Shown: positions 20,486 through 29,380, counted from the stretch's first letter. The stretch is DNA of 64,000 nt from Paenibacillus sp. GSMTC-2017 (GCF_016019935.1 NZ_JAECMT010000004.1:310833-374832); one strand, 5' to 3'. Notes: a model not told the origin generated them from the sequence alone. Numbers and translations: made by a program.

Positions 20486-20503
20486 TGACAGTAAGTACTG
20501 ACT
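20486..20503. promoter_or_regulatory. TetR operator 2, upstream of the MFS exporter
   Basis: TGACAGTAAGTACTGACT shares the core CAGTAAGTACTGAC with the perfect palindrome at 19836 and differs at positions 3 and 18. Confidence 0.75.
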
Positions 20504-20523
20504 ATCAACTATGGAGAGTGGTT

Positions 20524-21918
20524 ATGATGGACACGCAAGCTCTAGAGCGAACAGGACAGAAGTTAATGACTGTAATGGTATTTACATTAATTTTGTCGAT
20601 GATGAGTGCATTAATGTTTACTGTTGTGCTACCTGATATTAGTAAAGAATTTAATTTATCTATTGCACAGGTAAGTTGGTTTTCTTCGGCGTATTCTTTA
20701 ATTTATGCTATTGGAACAGTTACTTATGGGAAGCTGGCTGATCGATTCAAGCTCAAAAATTTGCTAACATTCGGTCTATTAATGTTTGCACTAGGTTCGA
20801 TCGTAGGCCTCGTTTCCCAAACGTTCGAGCTAGCGCTACTTGGAAGATGCTTGCAATCACTAGGAGCAGCTGCAATTCCAGCAACTGCGATGTTAATTCC
20901 GATTCGATTCTTTACACCAGAGCGCCGCGGTTCTGCACTCGGAATGTCGGCAGTTGGATTAGCACTAGGAAGTGCATTAGGACCGGTTATGTCTTTCTTC
21001 ATTCTCAGCTTTGCCCATTGGCGTTGGCTATTCGCTGTTCCAGTGTTGATCGTACTTACTATACCTTTTTACCGTAAATATTTGGGTGACGATGGAGAAA
21101 AGACGACTGGTAAGTTCGATTGGATTGGCGGAGGTTTGTTAGGTGCGGCGATAGCATTGCTATTGATGTCTGTTACAAACTTATCGTGGTCGTTTATGAT
21201 CGGCGGAATACTTTCACTTTTGTTGTTTATTGTGCGAATTCGGCTTGCGGCAGATCCTTTCGTGCAGCCTGCTCTCTTTCGAAATAGTAAATATACGCTT
21301 GCTCTCCCGATAACCTTCATACTCAATGGAATGGGCATAGCTTTATCTTTTGTAACACCGCTACTCCTCTCTAGCGTTCAGAAGCTGCCCGCCAGCTGGA
21401 TAGGCTTTGTCTTAGTTCCAGCAGCAGTTGCTACTGCTTTTCTGGGTAGAAAAGGTGGGAAGATAGCTGATTCCAAAGGGAACTCCTTTTTATTTTACAT
21501 GTCATCGGGACTGTTAGTCCTATCATTTATATTGCTTTCAACGTTTACAGGAAGCTCGCCTTTATTTATTGCCCTCTTCTTAATTTTCGGTAATGTGGGG
21601 CAATCTTTTATACACATTTCCTTATCAAACGCAGTCTCAAGGACATTGTCGAAGGAGCAGGCTGGAGTCGGGATGGGACTATTTTTCATGTTAAATTTCA
21701 TTTCACACAGCATAGCAACTGGCATATTTAGCAAAGTTGTAGCTATGGGCTCAAATACGTCTTGGAACCCAGTAAATAGTCAATCAAGCGGCTTCGTATT
21801 CAGCAATATTTTCTTCATTATAGCAGGGCTTCAGATCGTGACTTTGGTGTTCTACTACTACCAGTTCGGTAGAGCGAAAAGTAAAGAGGTTCAATTACAG
21901 GAGCTTAAGACAGCTTAA
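20524..21918 (+). CDS. MFS multidrug/tetracycline-type exporter, 14 TM (DHA2/Tet(L)-like)
   Basis: About 464 residues, very hydrophobic, with roughly 14 membrane helices. Family motifs include VVLPDISKEFNLSIAQVSWFSSAY, the loop 2-3 motif GKLADRFKLKNLL, the motif after it GRCLQSLGAAAIPA, and the antiporter motif region ALGSALGPVMSFFIL. Organisation and motifs resemble the proton-driven Tet(K)/Tet(L) and EmrB groups, but the substrate cannot be assigned. ATG 20524 is favoured by GGAGAG upstream; the longer frame starting at 20485 would read through operator 2. Paired with the TetR gene. Confidence 0.9.
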   Translation: MMDTQALERTGQKLMTVMVFTLILSMMSALMFTVVLPDISKEFNLSIAQVSWFSSAYSLIYAIGTVTYGKLADRFKLKNLLTFGLLMFALGSIVGLVSQTFELALLGRCLQSLGAAAIPATAMLIPIRFFTPERRGSALGMSAVGLALGSALGPVMSFFILSFAHWRWLFAVPVLIVLTIPFYRKYLGDDGEKTTGKFDWIGGGLLGAAIALLLMSVTNLSWSFMIGGILSLLLFIVRIRLAADPFVQPALFRNSKYTLALPITFILNGMGIALSFVTPLLLSSVQKLPASWIGFVLVPAAVATAFLGRKGGKIADSKGNSFLFYMSSGLLVLSFILLSTFTGSSPLFIALFLIFGNVGQSFIHISLSNAVSRTLSKEQAGVGMGLFFMLNFISHSIATGIFSKVVAMGSNTSWNPVNSQSSGFVFSNIFFIIAGLQIVTLVFYYYQFGRAKSKEVQLQELKTA

Positions 21919-21971
21919 TAAGTAATCAAAAGATATAAGTGATACCGCAGTGTTGATAAATTTCATTCGTA

Positions 21972-22517
21972 TTGAAGAATGTCTTTCGTTATACTAAAAG
22001 ACAAATCAAGGAAATAAATATTCAACTTGAAGGGGGTGCGGTAATCATAAAAAAAGCGCGGGTTTTAGATTTTTACATGTTGTGTTTCATCATATTGGTA
22101 ATGCTTTGTCTTATAGCAGGAGCTGTTTTTTTCTTAATGCTATCGAGTAATCCAACACATAAATTTTTATTGCCAAATGGGTTTACGGGAACGATTGAAG
22201 TTACGTTTGAACAATCTGAATTTCCCGCTTTAAAAAAAGAAGGACGTTCTATTATAATCTATGAGGTTCCGCCTTCTGGGAAAATATCGACTTCAAGCAA
22301 AAATATTTCGGGACAAGTGGTTCTTACATATGTTAAGCAAGATGGTAACTTAGTTGAATTTCCAACAAATATCCCAATGATCCATGGTCTTCATACATCA
22401 TCGGGGGAGAAAGGCGGAGCTAATGGTGTAATTGAAAAGTTGCCTGAAAAACTAACCTTTTTTGTAGGAACAGAGAAACAATGGCTTGAGGCGGGGAAGA
22501 AACAATTATCCCCATAA
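21972..22517 (+). CDS. Membrane-anchored protein, DUF6843-like
   Basis: Up to 181 residues. A single membrane helix (~33-58, YMLCFIILVMLCLIAGAVFFLML) anchors an extracytoplasmic domain with PNGFTGTIEVTFEQ and IYEVPPSGKI, resembling the DUF6843 family known from Bacillaceae. The start is uncertain: the in-frame TTG at 21972 has no ribosome site, whereas a strong AAGGGGGTG (22030-22038) is followed in frame by ATC (22044) and ATA (22047) rather than ATG/GTG/TTG. Either a rare start codon is used or the TTG start is real. Function unknown. Confidence 0.65.
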   Translation: MKNVFRYTKRQIKEINIQLEGGAVIIKKARVLDFYMLCFIILVMLCLIAGAVFFLMLSSNPTHKFLLPNGFTGTIEVTFEQSEFPALKKEGRSIIIYEVPPSGKISTSSKNISGQVVLTYVKQDGNLVEFPTNIPMIHGLHTSSGEKGGANGVIEKLPEKLTFFVGTEKQWLEAGKKQLSP

Positions 22518-22555
22518 ATGAACTAGATGCGATAAAAGCCGTTAAGGGTGACATT

Positions 22556-23488
22556 ATGAAAATTGATCGATTGTTAGCGATGACAGTTCTACTGCTCAAT
22601 CGTGGACGAGTAAGTGCAAAAGAATTAGCCGAGCGATTTGAGGTTTCTACAAAAACAATTTATCGAGATATGGATACGTTAGGTCAATCCGGTATCCCGA
22701 TTATAGCCCATCAAGGAACAGCGGGCGGGTTTGAAATTATGGAGCAATATACGATGTCCCGTCAATATTTAACACTTCATGAAATAGAGGCAGTTGTTGC
22801 AGCTGTTAAAGGTATCAATACAGTGATGGATGATGGGGTGTTCGCTTCACTTCTTGAAAAGGTGAAAGCACAACTGAATAAAGTTGATCAAACGACGATG
22901 GAGCAACAAGGGACGGGGATTGTGTTTGACTTTAACCCTTGGGGGCAAGGATCTACTGCAAGAGATAAAGTGAATAGGCTCAGAGGGGCTGTAGAAAACG
23001 CGAGCTTAGTGACGATTGAATACTTAAACATGAACGGTACAGAAAGCAAAAGAGTAGTTGAACCAGTCGTCTTAATTTTGAAAGCAAACGTATGGTATCT
23101 ACATGCGTACTGTACGCTTCGAGAAGATTTCCGAGTTTTCCGATTATCACGTATTCAAAATTTGCACGTCATGGAGCAATCCTTTGTCCGTCGAGAGGTA
23201 CCATCCTTAGACAGTTATGTGTGGGATCCGATGTGGGCGCAACATACGAAGCATGAGATTGTACTTACTTTTCATTCGAGCGTTCGGTATCGAATCGGGG
23301 ATTCCTTTCATCCAGATTGGGTTACTGTTCTACGGGATGGTTCTATCCAAGTGAGTGGAACGTTTATTCTTGATGAATGGTTCTATGGAATGCTACTTAG
23401 TTATGGCGATCATGTAAAAGTGGAAAAACCAGCGTATGTGGCTGATGAAGTGGTTAGCAGGGCGAAAAAAATAATCAACCGATATTAG
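22556..23488 (+). CDS. WYL-domain HTH regulator (YafY-like)
   Basis: A 310-residue regulator similar in design to the one at 3174-4121: winged helix (RLLAMTVLLLNRGRVSAKEL, then VSTKTIYRDMDTLGQSGIPII), linker, and WYL domain (LILKANVWYLHAYCTLREDF, then RVFRLSRIQNLHV) followed by a WCX segment. ATG follows AAGGGTG. A hairpin terminator is next, then the Cass2-like effector-binding gene 70 bases downstream, a common partner arrangement; the WYL protein may regulate it. Ligand unknown. Confidence 0.9.
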   Translation: MKIDRLLAMTVLLLNRGRVSAKELAERFEVSTKTIYRDMDTLGQSGIPIIAHQGTAGGFEIMEQYTMSRQYLTLHEIEAVVAAVKGINTVMDDGVFASLLEKVKAQLNKVDQTTMEQQGTGIVFDFNPWGQGSTARDKVNRLRGAVENASLVTIEYLNMNGTESKRVVEPVVLILKANVWYLHAYCTLREDFRVFRLSRIQNLHVMEQSFVRREVPSLDSYVWDPMWAQHTKHEIVLTFHSSVRYRIGDSFHPDWVTVLRDGSIQVSGTFILDEWFYGMLLSYGDHVKVEKPAYVADEVVSRAKKIINRY

Positions 23489-23489
23489 A

Positions 23490-23520
23490 AAGTGGACAGA
23501 TAGCTGTCTACTTTCTTTCG
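23490..23520 (+). terminator. Intrinsic terminator after the WYL gene
   Basis: GAAAGTGGACAG and CTGTCTACTTTC form a stem (one G-U pair) around ATAG, followed by a T-rich tail. Confidence 0.75.
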
Positions 23521-23558
23521 TTATACTGGGCTCAACTATAACGAAATGAGGGATTTAC

Positions 23559-24041
23559 ATGAACACTTTTATTGTAGAAATGTCCAAATTAACGTTAGCT
23601 GGAGTCAGCATTCGTACCTCGAATGCTGATGAGGCAGGTCCGAGTCGGAAGCTTCCGCAGTTATGGGGAACCTATTTTAGCAGTGGAGTAGCAGCGAAAC
23701 CTTACAACGTTAATCCCCATTTCATCTATGGGCTGTATACGGATTATGAGAGTGATGCGAGCGGAGCATATACGACGCTGATTGGGCATGAAGTAGGAGA
23801 AGGTACTGCTGAGCAAGAAATTGATGGGACGATTGCAATTGTGCCAGAGAGTAAGTATCTTGTATTTACGACGAAGAAGGGGCCAGTTCAAGAGGTAGTT
23901 GCTGAGATGTGGGGCGTCATTTGGGCATACTTTAAGGACGCAGTGGAAGTAAGAGCGTTCACAGGTGACTTTGAACGTTATGATGGGCGAAATTTTGACC
24001 CTGCCAATACAGAAGTAGAGATTTATATTGCGATTAAATAA
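23559..24041 (+). CDS. GyrI/Cass2-like effector-binding protein
   Basis: A 160-residue stand-alone effector-binding domain, as in GyrI-like proteins and the integron cassette protein Cass2. Visible elements are the N-terminal strand MSKLTLAGVSIRTSNADE, FIYGLYTDYESDASGAYTTLIG in the middle, YLVFTTKKGPVQEVVAEMW, and FERYDGRNFDPANTEVEIYI with the conserved acidic end. Such proteins bind bulky cationic or aromatic compounds, or act as small-molecule hydrolases/sequestering proteins. It has its own ribosome site (GAGGG) and is flanked by terminators. The paired WYL regulator suggests ligand-induced expression. Confidence 0.87.
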   Translation: MNTFIVEMSKLTLAGVSIRTSNADEAGPSRKLPQLWGTYFSSGVAAKPYNVNPHFIYGLYTDYESDASGAYTTLIGHEVGEGTAEQEIDGTIAIVPESKYLVFTTKKGPVQEVVAEMWGVIWAYFKDAVEVRAFTGDFERYDGRNFDPANTEVEIYIAIK

Positions 24042-24051
24042 AGGAAGTAAG

Positions 24052-24133
24052 AAAAAGGCTGATCGTAGTACGTCACAATGGAGCATCCTCATGAGGGTGT
24101 TTCATTGTGAGACGTAACTAGGTCGGTCTTTTC
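24052..24133 (+). terminator. Long hairpin terminator
   Basis: An inner stem ACGTC(A)CACAATG/CATTGTGAGACGT, with a further GCATCCTCATGAGGGTGT hairpin at its tip, and an outer G-U-rich stem AAAGGCTGATC/GGTCGGTCTTT ending in a T run. Confidence 0.7.
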
Positions 24134-24262
24134 TGTATATGGTAGTAAATACTGAAAAAGGAGAAGATGATTGGAATATATTAACCGATAGTATAGTATG
24201 GGGTTGGTATTACGATAATGTTAGCCATTAAATGATTGTAATCTAGAGGGGAAAGGTTTGAA

Positions 24263-24691
24263 TTGAATAGAAGATGGTTGTTTTTATTATATATTTGTCT
24301 AGTATTTGTCCTAAGTGCATGTGGTAAGTACACCAACAATCCACTTCCCAAATCGAGTGCATATGTGGGAGAAACAGATATTACAGTACCAGTAGAGATA
24401 TTCAGCTCATATTGGGCTGGGCAATATGATTATGGAGATACCAATGCTTATGAGCATTTCAAAACACACACGATTGTCCCACCTAATTCAAAAATCAGAA
24501 TCTCATTTGATCGTGAGCCAGAAAAAATAGTTAAGGTTAGCGAAGTCATAAATCTAGAAGAATCGAAAGAAGTAGAAAGTATCGGTAATGAAATCAACAT
24601 ACCTTATATTAGCGGAATTCATACCTATACGTATAGCGCTGAATGGCCTGAAGGCATTGTTACGTTTGTTTTCAGTGTTGAAGTGAAATAA
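24263..24691 (+). CDS. Putative lipoprotein of unknown function
   Basis: A 142-residue protein with a short charged N-terminus, a hydrophobic stretch and a lipobox LSACG (Cys at ~20), predicting lipid anchoring on the outer face of the membrane. The TTG start follows GAGGGGAAAGG. The mature part looks beta-rich (ITVPVEIFSSYWAGQYDYGD, then IRISFDREPEKIVKVSEV, GIHTYTYSAEWPEGIVTFVF). I do not recognise the family. It lies alone between two terminators. Confidence 0.7.
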   Translation: MNRRWLFLLYICLVFVLSACGKYTNNPLPKSSAYVGETDITVPVEIFSSYWAGQYDYGDTNAYEHFKTHTIVPPNSKIRISFDREPEKIVKVSEVINLEESKEVESIGNEINIPYISGIHTYTYSAEWPEGIVTFVFSVEVK

Positions 24692-24768
24692 AAAAGCTGA
24701 CTCTAATGCTCTGCCAGTAACATTCCTATTCGAATGTTACTGGCAGATGCAAATAGGTCAGCTTTTTC
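24690..24768. terminator. Strong bidirectional terminator
   Basis: Outer stem AAAAAGCTGAC/GTCAGCTTTTT and inner stem CTGCCAGTAACATTC/GAATGTTACTGGCAG. It serves the lipoprotein gene and the convergent chitinase gene. Confidence 0.9.
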
Positions 24769-24786
24769 TTCATATTTACTACATGC

Positions 24787-26166
24787 TTAGAATGGGCTCA
24801 TACCAATCGTGTTCACTTTTTCACCTGTAATGCTTACACCCATTTTGGTAGTAATATCACGGTAATGTCCAACACGGCGACCAACACGGTAGTCAGTCTC
24901 GTCTTTATTTCCTTCAAAGTTGCCGTTAATGATCATAATCGTAACACCAAAGCCAGGAGGCGTTAATCCTTTAGTAATTTCTGTTGCATTAGGCGTCCAG
25001 TTGCCTACCATTACATCATGAGCAGATGGTTTAGGTGGTTGTGGTGTCATCCAGAATAGGATTGCTGTCATAAATCCGAGCTTGCCATCGTTAACGATAA
25101 GTTCCGGATTGTTAAGCAATGTGTTTTTTGTACCGTAGATGATTCCGCTAATTAGTCCGTAGTTGTAGTTCCAGCTAAGCTGGATCGGCCCGCGACCATG
25201 ATATGATTTGCCTGCTACTGCCGGGAAGTCGGTATTTGATGCAACATATCCGATTTGAGTGGAGTTGATATAGGAAATTTCCTCATTCCAGAATAGTCCC
25301 CAGCTCAGCTCGCCACCTGGTGCAGTAGCCCAGCCGCCGCCTGTTTCATGAGAAATGTTCGCAAGGAACGCAGCTAGCTCGCGTTTACGATTAACAGCTG
25401 TACCCTCTTTAATAAAAGAACCAAAATCTACTGTTTTTGAGATGATAGGCACGGATAGGTTCCAAGAAGCATTGAAGTCAGCATTTTGATAGACTAGCGT
25501 TTCTGTTTTTGTTGTTTTGTTTAGTCTGAATACTCGGTGGTTCCAAGTTGCACCTTGGCGATATTCAAGTTTGTATTTAATGTTCGCAACTTCGGTTACT
25601 GCTGCGATTAGGTTGCTGTATGAATAGTAGTCTGTTTGCCCTGGCTTATAGTACGTTTTGCTAGCGGCAAATGTATGCCATGCTTGAGTACCGATACGCA
25701 TAGGAAACAACTGTTCATATTGTGTTTGTGGCAATGCCGCTTGTACGGCAGCAGCTGCATTAGATGGAGAGAATTGCGGATCAATGCCGCCCCATGATGC
25801 CGTAATTTGAGCATCGGTTAGGACACGGCTTTCGCCAACAGCTAAATCAGTTGGATTAGTGCCGCCATTACCACCACCGCTAGCTGTACCTGGACCTAGC
25901 AACAACCATGGTGAGCTAGAAGGAGCGCCTACACCGGGAGTATCTCCTTGTGTCCACCATTTCGCGCGATATACATTACCACCGTAGAATGCTTCATGAT
26001 TTGTTAAATATACCTGGGTTGAAACCCAGGCGGGTGCGGTTAATGGGGTATTTGCCTCTACTTTATTTCTAATTGTAACCGCTTCCAAAGATGTTAAAAC
26101 TAAAATGGATGTTAGAACTATGATGCAAAAACGGATGATGCCCTTGCTGAATAGCGTAGCTTTCAT
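24787..26166 (-). CDS. Secreted chitinase, family GH19 with CBM5/12
   Basis: About 459 residues. A signal peptide (to about residue 38, cleavage near VEA/N) is followed by a CBM5/12 chitin-binding module (~43-91; APAWVSTQVYLTNHEAFYGG, then YRAKWWTQGDTPG), a Gly-rich linker, and the GH19 catalytic domain. The catalytic Glu274 is in ANISHETGGGW, and SYHGRGPIQLSWNYNYG is the family signature. It cleaves beta-1,4 N-acetylglucosamine polymers outside the cell with inversion. ATG 26166 follows GAGGAGG; the longer open frame (to 26202) has no site. Monocistronic and closed by a strong terminator. Confidence 0.93.
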   Translation of the reverse strand: MKATLFSKGIIRFCIIVLTSILVLTSLEAVTIRNKVEANTPLTAPAWVSTQVYLTNHEAFYGGNVYRAKWWTQGDTPGVGAPSSSPWLLLGPGTASGGGNGGTNPTDLAVGESRVLTDAQITASWGGIDPQFSPSNAAAAVQAALPQTQYEQLFPMRIGTQAWHTFAASKTYYKPGQTDYYSYSNLIAAVTEVANIKYKLEYRQGATWNHRVFRLNKTTKTETLVYQNADFNASWNLSVPIISKTVDFGSFIKEGTAVNRKRELAAFLANISHETGGGWATAPGGELSWGLFWNEEISYINSTQIGYVASNTDFPAVAGKSYHGRGPIQLSWNYNYGLISGIIYGTKNTLLNNPELIVNDGKLGFMTAILFWMTPQPPKPSAHDVMVGNWTPNATEITKGLTPPGFGVTIMIINGNFEGNKDETDYRVGRRVGHYRDITTKMGVSITGEKVNTIGMSPF

Positions 26167-26415
26167 ACTTATCCTCCTCATAGTGTATAAATATAATTTC
26201 ATCCATATTATAGTAAACTCGAATTCTGTTATCTATAGGCATAATTGACTATATTTATAGATTTATTGACAGATTTCGAGAAAGTAAGGTTGCTAGAGAG
26301 AGGATGCGAGTGAGGCGAAGTAGACCGAGAGAGCTGGGAGAGTAGAGTGCTCATTACTCCCCCACACCTGAAACTATAGTGAATTACTGAAGCTAAGTTG
26401 CGGAACAGATATTGC

Positions 26416-26802
26416 TTAAACGTAGTCCTCGGTGTCACAGCATGTGTCCGTAGAGGCTATTTTCCCATCTGGCTTGGTTCCTTGAACGAAGTGTTCTCCC
26501 CACACGCACATTTGATCGATAATTGGTTTGAGCGTGAGCCCTAATTCACTTATTTCATAGACGACTTTTGGCGGAACTTGATTGTAAATCGTTCGAATAA
26601 TAACCCCGTCTACTTCTAGTTCTCGCAGTTGTTGCGTTAGCATCTTTTGCGTAATGCCAGGTATTTTCTTCTTAAGTTCACTCGTTCTTTTTGCTCCGTA
26701 AAATAGATGCCAAAGTATTAGCGTTTTCCACTTCCCGCCAATAACATCTAGTGTAGCTTCGATCGTCGTGTTGTACGTGGTCTTTTCTTTAGGATTCATC
26801 AT
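26416..26802 (-). CDS. HxlR family regulator
   Basis: A 128-residue MarR-like winged-helix protein of the HxlR/YodB class: IEATLDVIGGKWKTLILWHL, SELKKKIPGITQKMLTQQLRELEVDGVIIR, and the wing VPPKVVYEISELG. Members often sense quinones or aldehydes through a cysteine near the N-terminus; here the cysteines are only in the C-terminal part (MCVWGEH and CCD), so a YodB-like mechanism is not assured. It is divergent from the saccharopine-dehydrogenase-like and quinone-reductase genes, with a palindrome in between that is probably its operator. ATG follows TGGAGG. Confidence 0.92.
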   Translation of the reverse strand: MMNPKEKTTYNTTIEATLDVIGGKWKTLILWHLFYGAKRTSELKKKIPGITQKMLTQQLRELEVDGVIIRTIYNQVPPKVVYEISELGLTLKPIIDQMCVWGEHFVQGTKPDGKIASTDTCCDTEDYV

Positions 26803-26832
26803 ATAACCTCCAATGTTTTGTAGGTTTTCAAA

Positions 26833-26848
26833 GGTACTTTAAAGTACC
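26833..26848. promoter_or_regulatory. Probable HxlR operator
   Basis: GGTACTTTAAAGTACC is a perfect 16-base palindrome, followed by a half-like AGTACTTTTTGGTATC. It lies between the divergent hxlR and dehydrogenase genes. Confidence 0.7.
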
Positions 26849-26959
26849 TACAGTACTTTTTGGTATCAATAGAACAAAAAGGTGCGTACTTCTCACAATC
26901 CATTATATGCCACATAATGGGATTAAACCAATACAGATTAGTGAATGGATGGAGGTAAT

Positions 26960-27973
26960 ATGGTGGGAACAACTGTTTATATTGCAGGTGGGTACGGAGT
27001 AGTGGGAAGTAACATAGCGAGGCATATTAGAGGGATCGATCAAGAGATCAGAATCATTGTAGCAGGACGTAATCCGGCTAAAGGTGAGGTGCTTGCTGGG
27101 CAACTTGGAAATGCAGAAACGGCTTACCTTGATCTAAGCCAGCCCGATGAGTCAATTGACTTAGATGGTGTTGATCTCATTGTTGCTGCTCTGCAAGATC
27201 CGATGGATAAGTTATTGCATTTAGCTGTAGAAAAAGGAATCGCTCATATTGGCATTACTAAGCTAGCAGATGAGATTACACCTCTTATGGTGGCGGTGTT
27301 GAAATCACCTCCGAAAAGGCCAATTGTTCCGCTCGGTCATTCACAAGCAGGGGTAATGATGGTAGTTGCACAGAAGGTTGCGGAGCAGTTCAGCCGAATT
27401 GACTCGATAGAGCTCGCAGGATTATTTGACGAAAATGACCCTATGGGGCCAATGACACTTAACGATGCAGAAGGGTTCATTAATCGTGCGCTTATTCGAG
27501 AAAGTGGAAGATGGTTATGGGTGGATGCTACAAAGAACACAAGAAGTATTCGTTTATCTGATGGAACAGTACTAGAAGGTGGGCCAATGTCTTTGCTAGA
27601 TGTTCCGGGTCTCGCTTCTGCTACCGGTGCTCCCAATATTCGCTTTGACTTTATTGTAGGCCCATCGCTTGGCTTGAAAAGTAACCAACAACCTTCCCAA
27701 GACCTCTATATCGATATAGAAGGTATTTTGAAATCGGGCTCAAAAGAGAAGCTTCGGACAGTTGTATCCGACCCTAAAGGTCAAGCACATCTTACGGCAC
27801 TAGGTGTACTCCTCTCCATTGAACGGATATTAGGAACCGACGGACTACCTGCCGCATCTGGAGGTATACACTTACCTGAAACACTATTAATCGTTGATAA
27901 AGCTATTGCAAGGCTGGAGCAATTCGGTGTTGGCATCTCGACTTATGCTTACCAGGAACAAACAATCCAATAA
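26960..27973 (+). CDS. NAD(P)-binding saccharopine dehydrogenase-like oxidoreductase
   Basis: About 337 residues with an N-terminal Rossmann domain (YIAGGYGVVGSNIARHIRG, then IIVAGRNPAKGE) and a C-terminal part of the saccharopine-dehydrogenase-like type, including GITKLADEI and GHSQAGVMMVVA. Probably cytoplasmic and NAD(P)-dependent; the substrate is unknown. ATG 26960 sits close behind GGAGG, and GTG 26963 has equally good spacing; the earlier ATG at 26945 overlaps the site. It is 16 bases before the quinone-reductase gene, so the pair forms an operon likely controlled by the divergent HxlR protein. Confidence 0.82.
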   Translation: MVGTTVYIAGGYGVVGSNIARHIRGIDQEIRIIVAGRNPAKGEVLAGQLGNAETAYLDLSQPDESIDLDGVDLIVAALQDPMDKLLHLAVEKGIAHIGITKLADEITPLMVAVLKSPPKRPIVPLGHSQAGVMMVVAQKVAEQFSRIDSIELAGLFDENDPMGPMTLNDAEGFINRALIRESGRWLWVDATKNTRSIRLSDGTVLEGGPMSLLDVPGLASATGAPNIRFDFIVGPSLGLKSNQQPSQDLYIDIEGILKSGSKEKLRTVVSDPKGQAHLTALGVLLSIERILGTDGLPAASGGIHLPETLLIVDKAIARLEQFGVGISTYAYQEQTIQ

Positions 27974-27989
27974 GAGAAAGAGGGAATAG

Positions 27990-28586
27990 ATGATGAAAGT
28001 ATTAACGATCGTTTCTCATCCAAGAACACAATCTTTAACGTTTGAGGCGGTACGCAGATTTACTCAAGGTCTTGAGGAAGCAGGACATGAAACAGATGTG
28101 CTCGACTTGCATCGCATCGGATTTGACCCTGTACTGTGGGAAGCGGATGAGCCTGATTATTCAGGCCCGCCTAAACAATATTCTCCTGAGGTGCAGGCCG
28201 AGATGGAGCGGTTGCTGAAGTACGACGCCCTTGCATTTGTATTCCCCGTGTATTGGTACAGCATTCCTGCTATGTTGAAAGGATATATCGACAGAGTATG
28301 GAATTATGGTTTTGCATATGGATCAAATCATTTGCCTCACAAAAAAACGCTGTGGCTTGGTCTCGCAGGAGCATCGCTTGAACATTTTCAAAAAAGAGAT
28401 TATGACAAAATGATTGCACTTCAACTGAATATAGGTATGTCCGATTATGTGGGAATCAAGGATTCATCGGTCGAACTGTTATATGACACAGGCGGTGACC
28501 AGGCCCACATCGAACAACTATTGCAACGTGCTTACCAGCTGGGGCTAGACTATGCGACTACGGAACAAGCCACGCCTACTCTTTAA
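27990..28586 (+). CDS. NAD(P)H:quinone oxidoreductase, flavodoxin fold (MdaB/KefF-like)
   Basis: A 198-residue flavoprotein of the NQO/modulator-of-drug-activity family. The FMN/FAD loop is SHPRTQSLTFEAV; the central motif is FVFPVYWYSIPAMLKGYIDRVWNYGFAY, and LWLGLAGAS follows. These enzymes reduce quinones or other electrophiles by two electrons with NAD(P)H. It follows the dehydrogenase gene after 16 bases and its 3' end overlaps the convergent pentapeptide gene by 11 bases. The HxlR context supports a response to quinone or aldehyde stress. ATGATG start after AGAGGG. Confidence 0.92.
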   Translation: MMKVLTIVSHPRTQSLTFEAVRRFTQGLEEAGHETDVLDLHRIGFDPVLWEADEPDYSGPPKQYSPEVQAEMERLLKYDALAFVFPVYWYSIPAMLKGYIDRVWNYGFAYGSNHLPHKKTLWLGLAGASLEHFQKRDYDKMIALQLNIGMSDYVGIKDSSVELLYDTGGDQAHIEQLLQRAYQLGLDYATTEQATPTL

Positions 28587-29229
28587 CAATAAGTCCAAAC
28601 AAAGTAGCGAATATATAAGCTTGCTCACGTGAGATAATGCAGCCTTTCAGTTGTTCCACACTAACACCAAGACCATTAAATTCACAGTCGCTTAAATCGA
28701 TTCCTTTTAACTCTGTAGAAGACAGTTGGGCTTGGTTAATGTTGGTGCGATGTAGCTCAAGCTTGATCAATTTCGACTGACTAAGATCAGCATTGCCAAG
28801 TGAACTATCTTGAATGATGACCTGTTTACTATTTGAATAGCGGAAATTCGAATAGTCGGCCAAGCAATGATCGATTAAAACATTTCGCAGAGTAACGCCG
28901 CCTAAGTTAATACCAACCATCTTGCAGTCGACAAATTCCGTTCGATGTATGATAGCATCACTGATGTCGAGATTAGACAAATCACACTTTTCAAATCTGA
29001 CGTCTGTAAGCTCAATTCCAGCTAACGTTGTTTCGGTAAAGTTCACATTTCGGAAAATGAATTTCTCAAAGGTAAGTTTAGAAGGTCTGCGCTTTTCAAA
29101 CTGACAATCTTGCATCAGTCCCATTTCGAAAAAGTCATTTCTATGTATGTCATGTGGTTCAAATGCAAATAATTGGTCTGCCGATAGTTTAGGCTGCTCT
29201 ATTTTCATAACTTTCCTTGCCTTGCTCAT
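28576..29229 (-). CDS. Pentapeptide-repeat protein, Qnr-like layout
   Basis: A 217-residue protein made largely of pentapeptide repeats (~40-195; FRNVNFTETTLAGIELTDVR, then CDLSNLDISDAIIHRTEF and beyond), predicting a right-handed quadrilateral beta helix. The end, GVSVEQLKGCIISREQAYIFATLFGLIV, resembles the C-terminal dimerisation helix of Qnr-type gyrase-protecting proteins. A 35-residue N-terminal extension differs from Qnr. ATG follows AAGGAGAG. Gyrase protection is a hypothesis only. Its stop overlaps the convergent quinone-reductase gene. Confidence 0.85.
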   Translation of the reverse strand: MSKARKVMKIEQPKLSADQLFAFEPHDIHRNDFFEMGLMQDCQFEKRRPSKLTFEKFIFRNVNFTETTLAGIELTDVRFEKCDLSNLDISDAIIHRTEFVDCKMVGINLGGVTLRNVLIDHCLADYSNFRYSNSKQVIIQDSSLGNADLSQSKLIKLELHRTNINQAQLSSTELKGIDLSDCEFNGLGVSVEQLKGCIISREQAYIFATLFGLIVKE

Positions 29230-29380
29230 GGGGTCACTCTCCTTGGGCTTCCTTTTTTGTAAAGTGGTTCGTAAACATACAGTCTTTAAAGCTTAAAGTA
29301 GTGACTCGCATTTTTCAACTTTGAACAAATGGCCTATAATAAAGGATTAGTCCCAGTAGCAAGGAAAGCGGGTTGGAATA

